Source: UBA1141 sp963665155
GTDB lineage: Bacteria > Chloroflexota > Dehalococcoidia > Lucifugimonadales > UBA3495
Length of the DNA stretch: 64,000 bases
Assembly (NCBI GenBank): GCA_963665155.2
Contig: OY761986.2
Coordinates: 1,178,001 to 1,242,000, forward strand
Direction of reading: 5' to 3'
Below are positions 43,519 to 51,939 of the stretch, piece after piece. The stretch's first letter is position 1; every line of letters begins with the position of its first letter. The notes beneath the pieces were generated by a model. It saw nothing but the letters and a program-made list of their open reading frames with translations. It was not told the origin of the DNA and searched no databases. The translations under genes and the position numbers were made by a program.

Positions 43519-44526
43519 ATAAACACTCACCGGCTGACAGCACAAACCGGAGTCCACAGGACCGCCAGGATCTTCCTGGCGATAGTAATAGCACTCACTC
43601 TCGCGGTGCTGCTCGCCTGCACCGCGGCACCATCTGACCCCACGCCTGACATCCAAGCAACCATCGCAGCGGGCATCGCAGCGGGCATCGCTGCAACCAA
43701 GGAATCCGACAAGTCCATCGAGGCTATGATCACAGCTCGAATGGAGCAAACCAAACATACGGACCCGAAATCCACGAAGGAGCCCACTCCTAATATCGCG
43801 GCTACCATTACAGCTCGACTACAGGGACACAGAGGAGTCGCACAGGGCATCGCTGCAACCAAGGAACCCAACAGGTCGGTCGTCACTGTTCACACAGTTC
43901 AAGTGAAGCAAACCAAACATACGGAGCAGAAATCCACGACGGAGACCACTCCTGATATCGCGGCTACGGTTACAGCTCGACTACAAGCACCCAAAGAGGC
44001 CAAGCCGACATCCACCATGGTGCACCAAGGCACCTCAGAAAATCTCTCCGGGTCAACATGGCGCGGCATCGCCATAGCACCCGAGAACCGCTGCTCACAC
44101 TATGACGCAGACGCCTACCGCTACTCGCCATCCGTGGAAGCCAAGATCGTCAAAAGCCAGGGCGGCATCTACGGACCCTATACCGGGACATGGTTCGCAA
44201 GCACCAAGCAGACCGACATAGAACACATCGTCGCCCGCTCCGAGGCCCACGACAGCGGCCTCTGCGCCGCCAGTGCGGCAACCAGAAAGAAGTTCGCCTC
44301 CGACCTCCTGAACCTCACCCTCGCCTCCCCCAGCGTCAACCGCCACCACAAGAGCGACAAAGACATTGCCGAATGGCTTCCTGACCTGAACCAGTGCTGG
44401 TATGTCGACCGCACCCTGCAAGTGCGCCGCGAATACGGCCTAACAATCGACCGCCGAGAGGCCGAAGCGGCCGAGCAAGTCCTCGCACTGTGCACAACCA
44501 CCGACATGCTCTTCTATAACCGGTGA
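43519..44526 (+). CDS. HNH-type (GmrSD C-terminal/DUF1524-like) nuclease lipoprotein
   Basis: The frame has a complete lipoprotein signal (RTARIFLAIVIALTLAVLLAC) only if it starts near 43519, where GGAGG precedes an ATA codon at ideal spacing; the first standard start is GTG 43606, inside the signal. Residues after the cysteine form degenerate repeats (TPDIQATIAAGIAAG; TPNIAATITARLQ; TPDIAATVTARLQ). The C-terminal half has TKQTDIEHIVARSEAHDSG, SDLLNLTLASPSVNRHHKSD and KDIAEWLPDLNQCWYVDR, the DUF1524/HNH pattern (EHIVAxSEA...N...N) of secreted nucleases. It is probably a surface-anchored nuclease for nutrient DNA or competition. Homologues end in an Excalibur domain, which is lost here; a second decayed copy downstream keeps it. 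Confidence 0.8.
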   Translation: MNTHRLTAQTGVHRTARIFLAIVIALTLAVLLACTAAPSDPTPDIQATIAAGIAAGIAATKESDKSIEAMITARMEQTKHTDPKSTKEPTPNIAATITARLQGHRGVAQGIAATKEPNRSVVTVHTVQVKQTKHTEQKSTTETTPDIAATVTARLQAPKEAKPTSTMVHQGTSENLSGSTWRGIAIAPENRCSHYDADAYRYSPSVEAKIVKSQGGIYGPYTGTWFASTKQTDIEHIVARSEAHDSGLCAASAATRKKFASDLLNLTLASPSVNRHHKSDKDIAEWLPDLNQCWYVDRTLQVRREYGLTIDRREAEAAEQVLALCTTTDMLFYNR

Positions 44527-44545
44527 AGATCACCCGCCAACAATC

Positions 44546-44914
44546 TCCCCCTGGCTCCCGGACCTGACCCAGTGCTGGTACGCCGACCGAACCATCCAAG
44601 TCCGCCGTGAATACGGCCTCACCATCGACCGCGCCGAGGCTGACGCCGTCGACAGAATCCTGGCAGGATGTCACTCAACCGAGATGGTCGTGCTGGCGCC
44701 CGGAACCTCAGCAACTGCTACACCCACTCGAGCTCTTCCGTCATCACCCACGCCTGACCCGGGCGTAGACGCCCTCGTCCTGTAGGACGACAACGGCAAC
44801 GGCCGCATCACCTGCGCGAAAGCACGGGCCCACGGCATCGCCCCGGTCCGACGCGGGCACCCGGCTTATCAGTACATGCGCGACGCCGACGTGGATGGGG
44901 TAGTGTGTGAATAG
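44546..44914 (+). pseudogene. Second HNH-lipoprotein copy: C-terminal part with Excalibur domain and amber stop
   Basis: The frame reads PWLPDLTQCWYADRTIQVRR, EYGLTIDRAEADAVDRILAG, a Thr/Pro linker, DALVL, TAG (44783-44785), DDNGNGRITCAKARAHG, IAPVRRGHPAYQYMRDADVD, GVVCE and stop. The first part duplicates the end of the upstream nuclease gene; the last part is the Excalibur Ca-binding domain (DxDxDGxxCE-like). In intact homologues the TAG position is tyrosine, so one base change broke it. The HNH core is missing. Confidence 0.8.
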
Positions 44915-45128
44915 CAAAACCTCCACAGCAAGTAGAAGGCCCCGGAGCACCGCACCGTAAAAAGGAGACAACGGGTCAGGTTACAACTCCTGCTAGGAAG
45001 CAACAGCGGCCAGGAAGCAATGCCGGGTCCCACGCGACGGAGGAGTCAGGGAAGAGTTCCCCCAGAACATGATCTCAAAGGCACGCGACCAGACAGGAGA
45101 CACATTTGAAATCCGTAAGACTGACTCT
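44915..45128. other. Intergenic, convergent
   Basis: About 210 bases between the Excalibur remnant and the end of the TcmP gene. Nothing recognised; no strong hairpin. Confidence 0.4.
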
Positions 45129-46220
45129 TTAGGAAAAACAGATCTCACAGCCCTTCGGATACGTGTGCCTACGCCGAGTCCGATCTGACATGCGAACATC
45201 CAAACGACCGACGTCCTCCAAGGGAATAAGGCCGTCACGTCGCAACCTAGAAGAGGGGTAAGGAACGGCGTCCGATTGCGCGAATTCCTCCACTTCATGC
45301 CACGGTATCCACCCCTGACCGGAGAACCGGTCACTAAGGGCCTGCTGAAGAGGAAGCCCATCCTGCAACAGCGACTCGAAAGACATCTGGTGGGCGTGGA
45401 CACCGCGCCAGACAAAGTCGCCACCTGGCATAACCTTCCAGATAGCTGACTTCATACGGTCGCAACCCAACAGGTTGCCTGTGGCGAAGAAAATCGTGTA
45501 ACGCAGACGCCTGTCCTCACGGAGATCGAAACGGAGCACATATTTCGCGCCAGCACTCCGGAGCTGATCAGCATAATACGAGCAAACAGCAAGGTGTCGC
45601 CCATCCGAGTCGGGGAGCTCAAAGAATGGCTCCCAACCAGGACCGCCAAAAAGTGAACTGAGCGCAGCTTCAAAATTGGGATGAGAGTGAAACCGGTTCA
45701 TGGACTCGTACATGAAAGAGATGTACACCTCCGAGGACTGATGCGCCAAGATTCGCTGCACCAAGCTCATAGGAAAGCCGTCCACGCCAAACGGGTCGAT
45801 CATTGCGAAACACGGAGGAAGAGCCCTACGCCCCTCTTCAAGGGTAGAAAGACCACGCCCAACCACGTCCTCAAAAGTCCCAGGACGTATACGGACGTCG
45901 TAACGAGCGCCAATCGACTCAAGGTAACGATCCACCACGATTTGCAGATGCTCAGCACGTTGCCACTCAGCCTCCACGAAGAGGTAAGTTACGCGAGCCT
46001 CAGGTTGTCTCGTCAACTCGGAAAAGACTCGCAAGGCGATGAGAGGAGAACCAAGCTGACCGCGGGAATACTCGCCAGGACCAGCGAACCCATCAATGAA
46101 AAGCAGACGAGGAAACCTGCTGGCAACAATGGGAAACCAAGCTTTGAGATACTCCTCGAGGACGAGGTGCTTACCCAACGTGTGATCGCCCAATGGCCAG
46201 AGAACGGACTCAGTATCCAA
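45129..46220 (-). CDS. tcmP: Three-Cys-motif partner protein TcmP
   Basis: 363 residues matching the TcmP family: an N-terminal HTLGKHLVLEEYLKAWFPIV, then LLFIDGFAGPGEYSRGQLGS (family signature), VTYLFVEAEWQRAEHL, CFAMIDPFGVDGFPM, SSEVYISFMYESMNRF and a C-terminal winged-helix-like region. The IDGFAGPG and IDPFG segments sit where motifs I and IV of Rossmann methyltransferases lie, so a methyltransferase-like fold is plausible (inference). It is encoded directly downstream of a DUF5131 gene, the standard partner. The molecular role of the pair is not established to my knowledge; it is mobile and often near defence genes. Confidence 0.9.
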   Translation of the reverse strand: MDTESVLWPLGDHTLGKHLVLEEYLKAWFPIVASRFPRLLFIDGFAGPGEYSRGQLGSPLIALRVFSELTRQPEARVTYLFVEAEWQRAEHLQIVVDRYLESIGARYDVRIRPGTFEDVVGRGLSTLEEGRRALPPCFAMIDPFGVDGFPMSLVQRILAHQSSEVYISFMYESMNRFHSHPNFEAALSSLFGGPGWEPFFELPDSDGRHLAVCSYYADQLRSAGAKYVLRFDLREDRRLRYTIFFATGNLLGCDRMKSAIWKVMPGGDFVWRGVHAHQMSFESLLQDGLPLQQALSDRFSGQGWIPWHEVEEFAQSDAVPYPSSRLRRDGLIPLEDVGRLDVRMSDRTRRRHTYPKGCEICFS

Positions 46221-46336
46221 TTGACATTGCCTCCGTAAAATAGGTGATGAAGAGGAATCTAGTCACCTTGGATCAAACAGCCTAGTGATCTCTAACCGAA
46301 ACACCCAGAGACGCCGGCACCTTAGATTGTTTGCAC

Positions 46337-47071
46337 TCAGGACCTCTCAAGAATTGCCGGCATTTCGCTGTATTCCACACCCTCCAAATTACGACCACCC
46401 GACTTGGGGCGGAACCCGCCCCACTGCTTGAAGAAAAAGGGAATACCATTGACCCAACAAAGGTCCCGGACCTCGCATATCCAAGGTCCTTGAATAGGAC
46501 GAGCACCAGGACCACTTTCACCGCCGACGATTATCCAAGAGAGGCCCGAGACATCGAATGGTCCCACACGGTCCAACAAGGGTTCCATCGAAAGAAAACG
46601 TATGGAGACAGGGGACTCCTGAAGATGTCGAACCCGGACCAAAGCAGAGCGATCTTCAACCGAAACACCACACCAAATATGCGGCGGAGCCATCGAGTCC
46701 CCATACCTAACTCTCAGGTAATCCCTCATCAGGGAACTGCGCTTGGTAAGAACCTGATAAACATGCCAGTCCGCTTGTTCCATCACATCGAAGACACTGT
46801 CGACGAAGTCCAAAGGAACCTCTTTGTGGAAAAGATCACTCATGGAGTTCACGAATATCATGCGAGGGCGCTTCCAACGGAGAGGCTGCCCCAGGCGCTC
46901 CCCACGTAGCGTCAGGTCGAACCCCATCTCAAAGGGATGACCAGGAACTCCCCGGAAACGTTCCGCAAACCGCTCAGCGTAGCAGTTGTCGCACCCCCGA
47001 GAGACCTTGGTACACCCAGTGACAGGATTCCAAGTTGAATCGGTCCACTCAATGGCAGAAGTTTCAGCCAT
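46337..47071 (-). CDS. DUF5131/phage Gp37-Gp68 family three-Cys-motif protein
   Basis: 244 residues. The N-terminus IEWTDSTWNPVTGCTKVS and RGCDNCYAERFA carries the three cysteines (about C20, C27, C30; C-x6-C-x2-C) that name the motif and resemble a radical-SAM-type cluster site. It is followed by MIFVNSMSDLFHKEVP, VYQVLTKRSSLM, IWCGVSVEDRS, RFLSMEPLLD, WIIVGGESGPGARP and FFFKQWGGF, all family landmarks on a TIM-barrel-like scaffold. Fe-S and SAM chemistry is inferred from the motif; the product is unknown. TcmP follows 116 bases downstream on the same strand. Confidence 0.92.
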   Translation of the reverse strand: MAETSAIEWTDSTWNPVTGCTKVSRGCDNCYAERFAERFRGVPGHPFEMGFDLTLRGERLGQPLRWKRPRMIFVNSMSDLFHKEVPLDFVDSVFDVMEQADWHVYQVLTKRSSLMRDYLRVRYGDSMAPPHIWCGVSVEDRSALVRVRHLQESPVSIRFLSMEPLLDRVGPFDVSGLSWIIVGGESGPGARPIQGPWICEVRDLCWVNGIPFFFKQWGGFRPKSGGRNLEGVEYSEMPAILERS

Positions 47072-47449
47072 AGGACCTCACAATAGCCTCCAAAGATCGT
47101 CGGCATTCGAATGCCAAGACAATAACAAATTTGATGGACACCAACGGAGCATGTAGACGTAGCTGTAGGAAAACGATACACCAGAAAAACAATTTCACGC
47201 TAGGAGCAAATGTCATTAGGTCCACAAGGAGACGAGAATCGCAGGGAACCTAGCGAAAGGCCCGAGCAAAACGGAAGCCGAGTATGTTTCACGGTTCGAC
47301 CAATCAGGTCAAAACCTGATACCAGTAGGGAAGCTCCTACGGGATGCACAGCGCCACTAAAAAGTGTGCGGGGCCCGCGGTAAGCGCAACATAGATCGAC
47401 AGGGAAAGATCGCCGATTCCCAATTCCGTCGGTGTATGATAGGCCAGCC
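47072..47449. other. Divergent intergenic region
   Basis: About 375 bases between the DUF5131 gene (minus) and the restriction-methyltransferase gene (plus). It must hold both promoters. No operator-like palindrome, RNA gene or controller (C-protein) gene is seen. Confidence 0.5.
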
Positions 47450-50400
47450 ATGGCCAAGTTACCACACATAGAAAACTATTACGCCTATCTCGACGAACTG
47501 ATCATCGTCGGCGGTTCGGACAACGAGCTGAGCATCCGCCCAGCCTTCCAGAACTGCCTGGCTGCCTACTGCGCCGCCCACAGGGACAAACTGGTCCTAG
47601 TGCCGGAGTTGGCCACAACAAAGGGCACGAAGCCCGACGGCACCATCCGCGACTCCCTCCGCATGACTCGCGGATACTGGGAGGCAAAGGACCCCCACGA
47701 CAACCTGGACGCGGAGATCCTAGAAAAGTTCAACCGCGGCTACCCACGCGATAACATCCTGTTCGAAGACTCCCGCTTCGCCGTGCTGTTCCAGAACGGT
47801 GAAGAAGCGATGCGGGTGGACATGACCGACCCGGGCAGGCTACACAGCCTCATCAGCCTGTTCCTGAACTATGAGCTGCCGGAGATCGGGGAGTTCCGAG
47901 AGGCCCGCCAACAGTTTGCCACGGACCTGCCTTCGGTGCTGGAAAACCTGAGACAGGCGGTGGCGGATGCCGAGGTGGGCAACGAGGCTTACCGGGGAGG
48001 CGTCGCCAAGTTCCTCGAGCTGTGTCACCGCAGCATCGGCCCAGCGGTCACCGAGGCCGACGTGCGGGAGATGCTGCTGCAGCACATCCTGACCCAAGAC
48101 ATCTTCCAGCGAGTTTTTGGTGAAGTCCAATACCACAGCGAGAACAACATCGCTCGCCAACTATCAGCCCTAGAAGCCACGTTCTTCACCGGCGATGTGC
48201 GCCGGCAAGCCATTGACCGGCTGCGCGTCTACTACGGGGCCATCGGTCGCGCAGCGGACGAGATCGCCGAATACTCCGAGAAGCAAAAGTTCCTGAAGGC
48301 GGTCTACGAGGACTTCTACAAGGCGTATAACCCCGCCGCGGCCGACCGCCTGGGGGTGGTCTACACACCTAACGAGGTGGTGGACTTCATCATCCGGGGC
48401 GCGGACCACCTGCTACAGAAGCACTTCGGGCGCCGCCTGGCCGACGAGAACGTGCAGATCCTGGACCCGGCCACCGGTACCGGCACCTTCATAACCAGCC
48501 TCATCGACTACATACCCGCCGACCGGCTGGAGTACAAATACCTGAACGAGGTCCACGCCAACGAAGTGGCGATCTTGCCCTACTACATCGCCAACTTGAA
48601 CATCGAGTACACCTACAAAGAGCGGACGGGCAAATATCTGGAGTACCCCAACCTCTGCTTCGTAGACACGCTGGACAATATGGACTGGCAACACGCCGGT
48701 GCGACGGGCGGTGCCGTGACTCGCCAGGGCGCGTTCAACCTGGGAGGGATGTCGGAGGAAAACTGGATCCATGTCCAAGAACAGAACGATAAGACCATTA
48801 GCGTGATCCTCGGCAACCCGCCGTACAATGCGACCCAGAACTATTGGAACGACTTCAACCCGAATCGCAAATACCCAGAGGTTGATCAACGAATACGCGA
48901 AACTTACGCTAGCGCCAGCACTGCTCGCAATCTTCATAAACAATATGACATGTACAAGCGCTTCATTCGCTGGGCTTCTGACCGCCTGGCCGACGATGGT
49001 ATTATCGCCTTTGTCACCAACAGAGCCTATTTGGACACAAGGCAAGATGACGGGTTCCGGAAGCTTGCCGCCAAAGAGTTTAGTAACCTGTATGTCCTAG
49101 ATCTCGGTTCAGACGTTCGGAGAAATCCCAAGATTTCTGGCACAACGCATAACGTGTTCGGGATTCAGACCGGAGTAGCAATCGGCTTCTTTGTAAGACA
49201 GAATTCCAGGCTTGGCCAGTGCAACATTCACTACGCCAGGCGCGAAGACTCAGAGTTAGCGACAGCAAAGCTTGACTATCTCGGTAAGGCCAATCTGGAT
49301 GAAGTCACTTTTTCTGAAATCATTCCCGACGAAAAAGGCAATTGGCTCAATCTGTCCAATAGCAACTTCGATGAACTATTCCCGCTTTCGTCGAAAGACG
49401 GCAACGACAGCCGAAACTCGCCAGATTATTCAGGACTGTTTCAACTCACTTGCCCGGGCGTTGTAACAGCCCGAGATGAATGGGTGTACGATTTCCAAGC
49501 TGCTAACCTTAACCGAAAGGCGAGATTCTTCTCCAGCACCTACAACCGATTCCTAGACAACAAGGACAACTCGTTTGACCCGGTGATCAAGTGGAGCCGT
49601 AATCTGCGCCGGCACTTCGAAGGTGCTCGCAGGATAATTTTCAGTGAACAGAAAATTACTTCGGCCCTTTTTCGACCATTTGTGTCCAAATGGTATTTCG
49701 CCGACTCGGTCATGAGTAACGACCTCACTGGCCATTACTTCGAGATGTTCGGATCTGATTTGAATCGTCAGAATTCCGTTATTTTTATTAAAGGGCCCAC
49801 TGCAGAACATTTTTCGGTGTTGTCTACTAACAAAATTATCGACTTCAAGAGTGGTTTCACGGGCAACGGCGGTACCTTTTGTCTGCCGCTTTACCGTTAT
49901 ACAGTGGAGGGGGAGCGGGTCACCAATATCACGGAAAGGGGCCTGCGACAGTTCCGAGAGCAGTACAGTGACGAGGCCATCAGCGCTGAGGACATCTTCG
50001 CCTACACCTACGCGGCGTTACACGACCCGGCATACCGCAAAAAGTACGAGATCGACCTACTGAGAGAGTACCCGCGGCTGCATTTCCACGAGGATTTTGC
50101 GGCGTGGGCGTCGCTGGGACAGGAACTGCTGGAACTGCACATAGGGTTCGAGTCGGCCGAGCCGTTCGGCTTGAAGCGCCTAGAAAAGAAAGCAGAGTCA
50201 GGAAAAGCGGTGCTAAGAGCAGACAAGACGCGCGGGGCCATCATGCTTGACCAGAATACTACCCTGACAGGGGTGCCCGCTGAGGCGTGGGAATACCGCC
50301 TCGGCAGCCGCTCTGCCCTGGAGTGGATACTAGACCAGTACAAAGAGAAAACGCCCCGCGACCCCACGGTCCGGGAGCGTTTCAACACCTATCGCTTCGC

Positions 50401-50512
50401 CGACCACAAGGAGCAGGTGATTGACCTGCTGCAACGCGTCTGCACAGTAAGTGTTGAGACAATCAGAATTGTCGACCAGCTGAACCTGCTGTCGGACATC
50501 GACCCAAACTGA
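47450..50512 (+). CDS. Single-chain restriction endonuclease-adenine methyltransferase without helicase
   Basis: 1020 residues from ATG 47450 (GTG 47432 is an alternative). The N-terminus carries a PD-(D/E)xK-type nuclease site: E53 in VPELATTKG, D63 in KPDG and E78-x-K80 in GYWEAKD. A helical linker follows, then the methyltransferase with RLGVVYTPNEVVDFII, motif I LDPATGTGTF (about 338) and catalytic NPPY (about 455), both of the N6-adenine gamma class. The C-terminal 400 residues would be the target-recognition region, ending in HKEQVIDLLQRV. Type ISP enzymes have the same nuclease and methyltransferase ends but carry a helicase between them, absent here, so this resembles a type IIG/BREX-PglX-like minimal chain. 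It would modify and cut unmodified DNA. Confidence 0.9.
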   Translation: MAKLPHIENYYAYLDELIIVGGSDNELSIRPAFQNCLAAYCAAHRDKLVLVPELATTKGTKPDGTIRDSLRMTRGYWEAKDPHDNLDAEILEKFNRGYPRDNILFEDSRFAVLFQNGEEAMRVDMTDPGRLHSLISLFLNYELPEIGEFREARQQFATDLPSVLENLRQAVADAEVGNEAYRGGVAKFLELCHRSIGPAVTEADVREMLLQHILTQDIFQRVFGEVQYHSENNIARQLSALEATFFTGDVRRQAIDRLRVYYGAIGRAADEIAEYSEKQKFLKAVYEDFYKAYNPAAADRLGVVYTPNEVVDFIIRGADHLLQKHFGRRLADENVQILDPATGTGTFITSLIDYIPADRLEYKYLNEVHANEVAILPYYIANLNIEYTYKERTGKYLEYPNLCFVDTLDNMDWQHAGATGGAVTRQGAFNLGGMSEENWIHVQEQNDKTISVILGNPPYNATQNYWNDFNPNRKYPEVDQRIRETYASASTARNLHKQYDMYKRFIRWASDRLADDGIIAFVTNRAYLDTRQDDGFRKLAAKEFSNLYVLDLGSDVRRNPKISGTTHNVFGIQTGVAIGFFVRQNSRLGQCNIHYARREDSELATAKLDYLGKANLDEVTFSEIIPDEKGNWLNLSNSNFDELFPLSSKDGNDSRNSPDYSGLFQLTCPGVVTARDEWVYDFQAANLNRKARFFSSTYNRFLDNKDNSFDPVIKWSRNLRRHFEGARRIIFSEQKITSALFRPFVSKWYFADSVMSNDLTGHYFEMFGSDLNRQNSVIFIKGPTAEHFSVLSTNKIIDFKSGFTGNGGTFCLPLYRYTVEGERVTNITERGLRQFREQYSDEAISAEDIFAYTYAALHDPAYRKKYEIDLLREYPRLHFHEDFAAWASLGQELLELHIGFESAEPFGLKRLEKKAESGKAVLRADKTRGAIMLDQNTTLTGVPAEAWEYRLGSRSALEWILDQYKEKTPRDPTVRERFNTYRFADHKEQVIDLLQRVCTVSVETIRIVDQLNLLSDIDPN

Positions 50513-50533
50513 GAACGACCCACGAAGACCCCT

Positions 50534-51340
50534 ATGTCCCTCACAAACCTCATGAAATCAGCCGCCGGCACCCGCCCCTTCTGTAACCAGAAGGCCGGCA
50601 TCCTGTCCCGCGAACACCCCGAATGCCGCCGCATCCACCAAGCCAGCTGGCACAAGATGGTGAATCTCGCCGCCCAAGCCGCCGGGTCCCCCGACTTCGA
50701 CGAGAATCAACTGCGGCTCACCATGGCCGCCGTCGCTCAGCGCTCCTACGGGAACGGCGACACCGTCAACCAAGCCCTGGAAACAGGCTGGAAGCTCGGC
50801 GTCGACCACTCCATGGCCGACGGCATAATCACCCAAGACGAGGAAACCCTGCTCAGGGAGTTCCGGGACCACCTTGCCCTTGGCAGCGATACGGCCGACC
50901 CAAGCGCAATAGGACAGCTAGACAGGGCATCCCAGGACCGGCTGATGCTTGACGCAAGGCTCGCCGCCATAGCCGTATTCGACGGCGGCGCCCACCTCCA
51001 CAGCCTAACCGAAACCCTCCGGCAGCCAAACCTGAGCCAAGACGAACAAACCATGCTGCTGGTCCAAGCCTGGGAGGCCGCCGTCGAGGGAGCGCTGGGG
51101 GACGGGCTATTCACGCTGGACGAGGGGAATTCCCTCACCCGGTACATCAACCACTTCAATCTCACCCAAGCCCAGGTTGACGCCAACGGCGTCCACAGAA
51201 GCCTGAGCAGAGACGATTGCGAAATTAAAAATCCCGGCCCCAAAACAGCGGGTTGCCCCCCTCCCACATCCCCTGAGAGGCCATCAGTGCCGTGGGAACC
51301 ACCCATCATCCGCAATGATGGCAGGCAGGCAAAGCTATGA
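50534..51340 (+). CDS. TerB-like helical protein with N-terminal Cys pair
   Basis: 268 residues, starting 22 bases after the restriction-methyltransferase stop and probably co-transcribed. The N-terminus has FCNQKAGILSREHPECRR, then two acidic helical repeats: DHSMADGIITQDEETLLREF and GALGDGLFTLDEGNSLTRYI, each with a D-G-x-(I/F)-T-x-(D/E)-E motif as in TerB/DjlA-like metal-binding domains. The C-terminal 45 residues are Pro-rich. TerB-type domains occur in stress and phage-defence operons (established). Partner to the restriction enzyme is an inference from position. Confidence 0.7.
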   Translation: MSLTNLMKSAAGTRPFCNQKAGILSREHPECRRIHQASWHKMVNLAAQAAGSPDFDENQLRLTMAAVAQRSYGNGDTVNQALETGWKLGVDHSMADGIITQDEETLLREFRDHLALGSDTADPSAIGQLDRASQDRLMLDARLAAIAVFDGGAHLHSLTETLRQPNLSQDEQTMLLVQAWEAAVEGALGDGLFTLDEGNSLTRYINHFNLTQAQVDANGVHRSLSRDDCEIKNPGPKTAGCPPPTSPERPSVPWEPPIIRNDGRQAKL

Positions 51341-51787
51341 CATAGAAACGAGAACGGCCTCAATACAACCGCCAGCAGTCTACCACCGACGTCCAGCGAT
51401 CCCGTTTCCGGGTTCCGTACTCGATTTGTTGTAACAGGCCCTAGTATTACAACGACGGCTCAAGGCGAGATGTGGGGTGATGCCCGCGGTGAGCTCGTCC
51501 AGCTTCTGGCGGCTGACCACCTGGTGCCGGATATTGTGGAGTTGGGTCAGCACGGACTCGAGCTGGTCGTGCTTCTCCTGGAGGTCTGTCGGACAGCCCG
51601 TCGGGACAGCTCAGGTTCGCGGCCGCAGCTGGGCTGGGCACTGTTACCGTCGCGCCGTAACTGCCGTAACTCCGGTACATTCGTTCCGCCATCACCGCGC
51701 AATCGGCGGACGACGGCTCCCGGTCTTCCTCCTTGCCCAGAACTGCGGCGGATCATCGCTCCCCTCCCGTTCGGGAAAAAATAATTG
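51341..51787. other. Gap with a possible coiled-coil gene remnant
   Basis: On the minus strand, 51450-51590 encodes one frame with TDLQEKHDQLESVLTQLHNI then RHQVVSRQKLDELTAGITPH, a short coiled-coil-like stretch without start, perhaps the tail of a lost gene. The rest shows nothing recognisable. The tRNA-like sequence follows directly. Confidence 0.35.
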
Positions 51788-51860
51788 TCGTGGTGAGTGG
51801 ATTAGAACCACCGACCTCCAGATCCCGAACATTGTGCACTAGCCACTGGGCTACACCCCG
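51788..51860 (-). pseudogene. tRNA-Pro(CGG)-like sequence, degenerate
   Basis: On the minus strand 73 bases fold as a tRNA: acceptor CGGGGTG/CACCACG with one mismatch, D stem GCCC/GTGC with one mismatch, anticodon loop TTCGGGA (CGG, Pro) on a stem CAATG/TCTGG with two mismatches, and T arm GGTGG-TTCTAAT-CCACT, where the usual purine at position 57 is T. No CCA follows. Multiple stem mismatches say pseudogene. Degenerate tRNA copies are common leftovers of island integration at tRNA genes. Confidence 0.6.
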
Positions 51861-51939
51861 ACTATAGTTTGGGTGCAGCACGCCAAGAGCGCATTCGAGG
51901 AACCCGGTCGAGACTGGTTACGTACCATCGGGCAATCCA

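Noticed and set aside
20251..44785. Reassignment of TAG to an amino acid, because several otherwise open frames carry one TAG (20251, 38348, 44783)
   Set aside because: TAG is used as an ordinary stop by intact genes here (for example those ending at 1316, 3423, 7111 and 30723), and the interrupted frames are relics in other ways or single alleles.
51447..51842. Plus- and minus-strand frames of 80-120 codons before the DUF4349 gene
   Set aside because: They cross the tRNA-like sequence and have no start signals; only a short coiled-coil-like stretch looks gene-derived.
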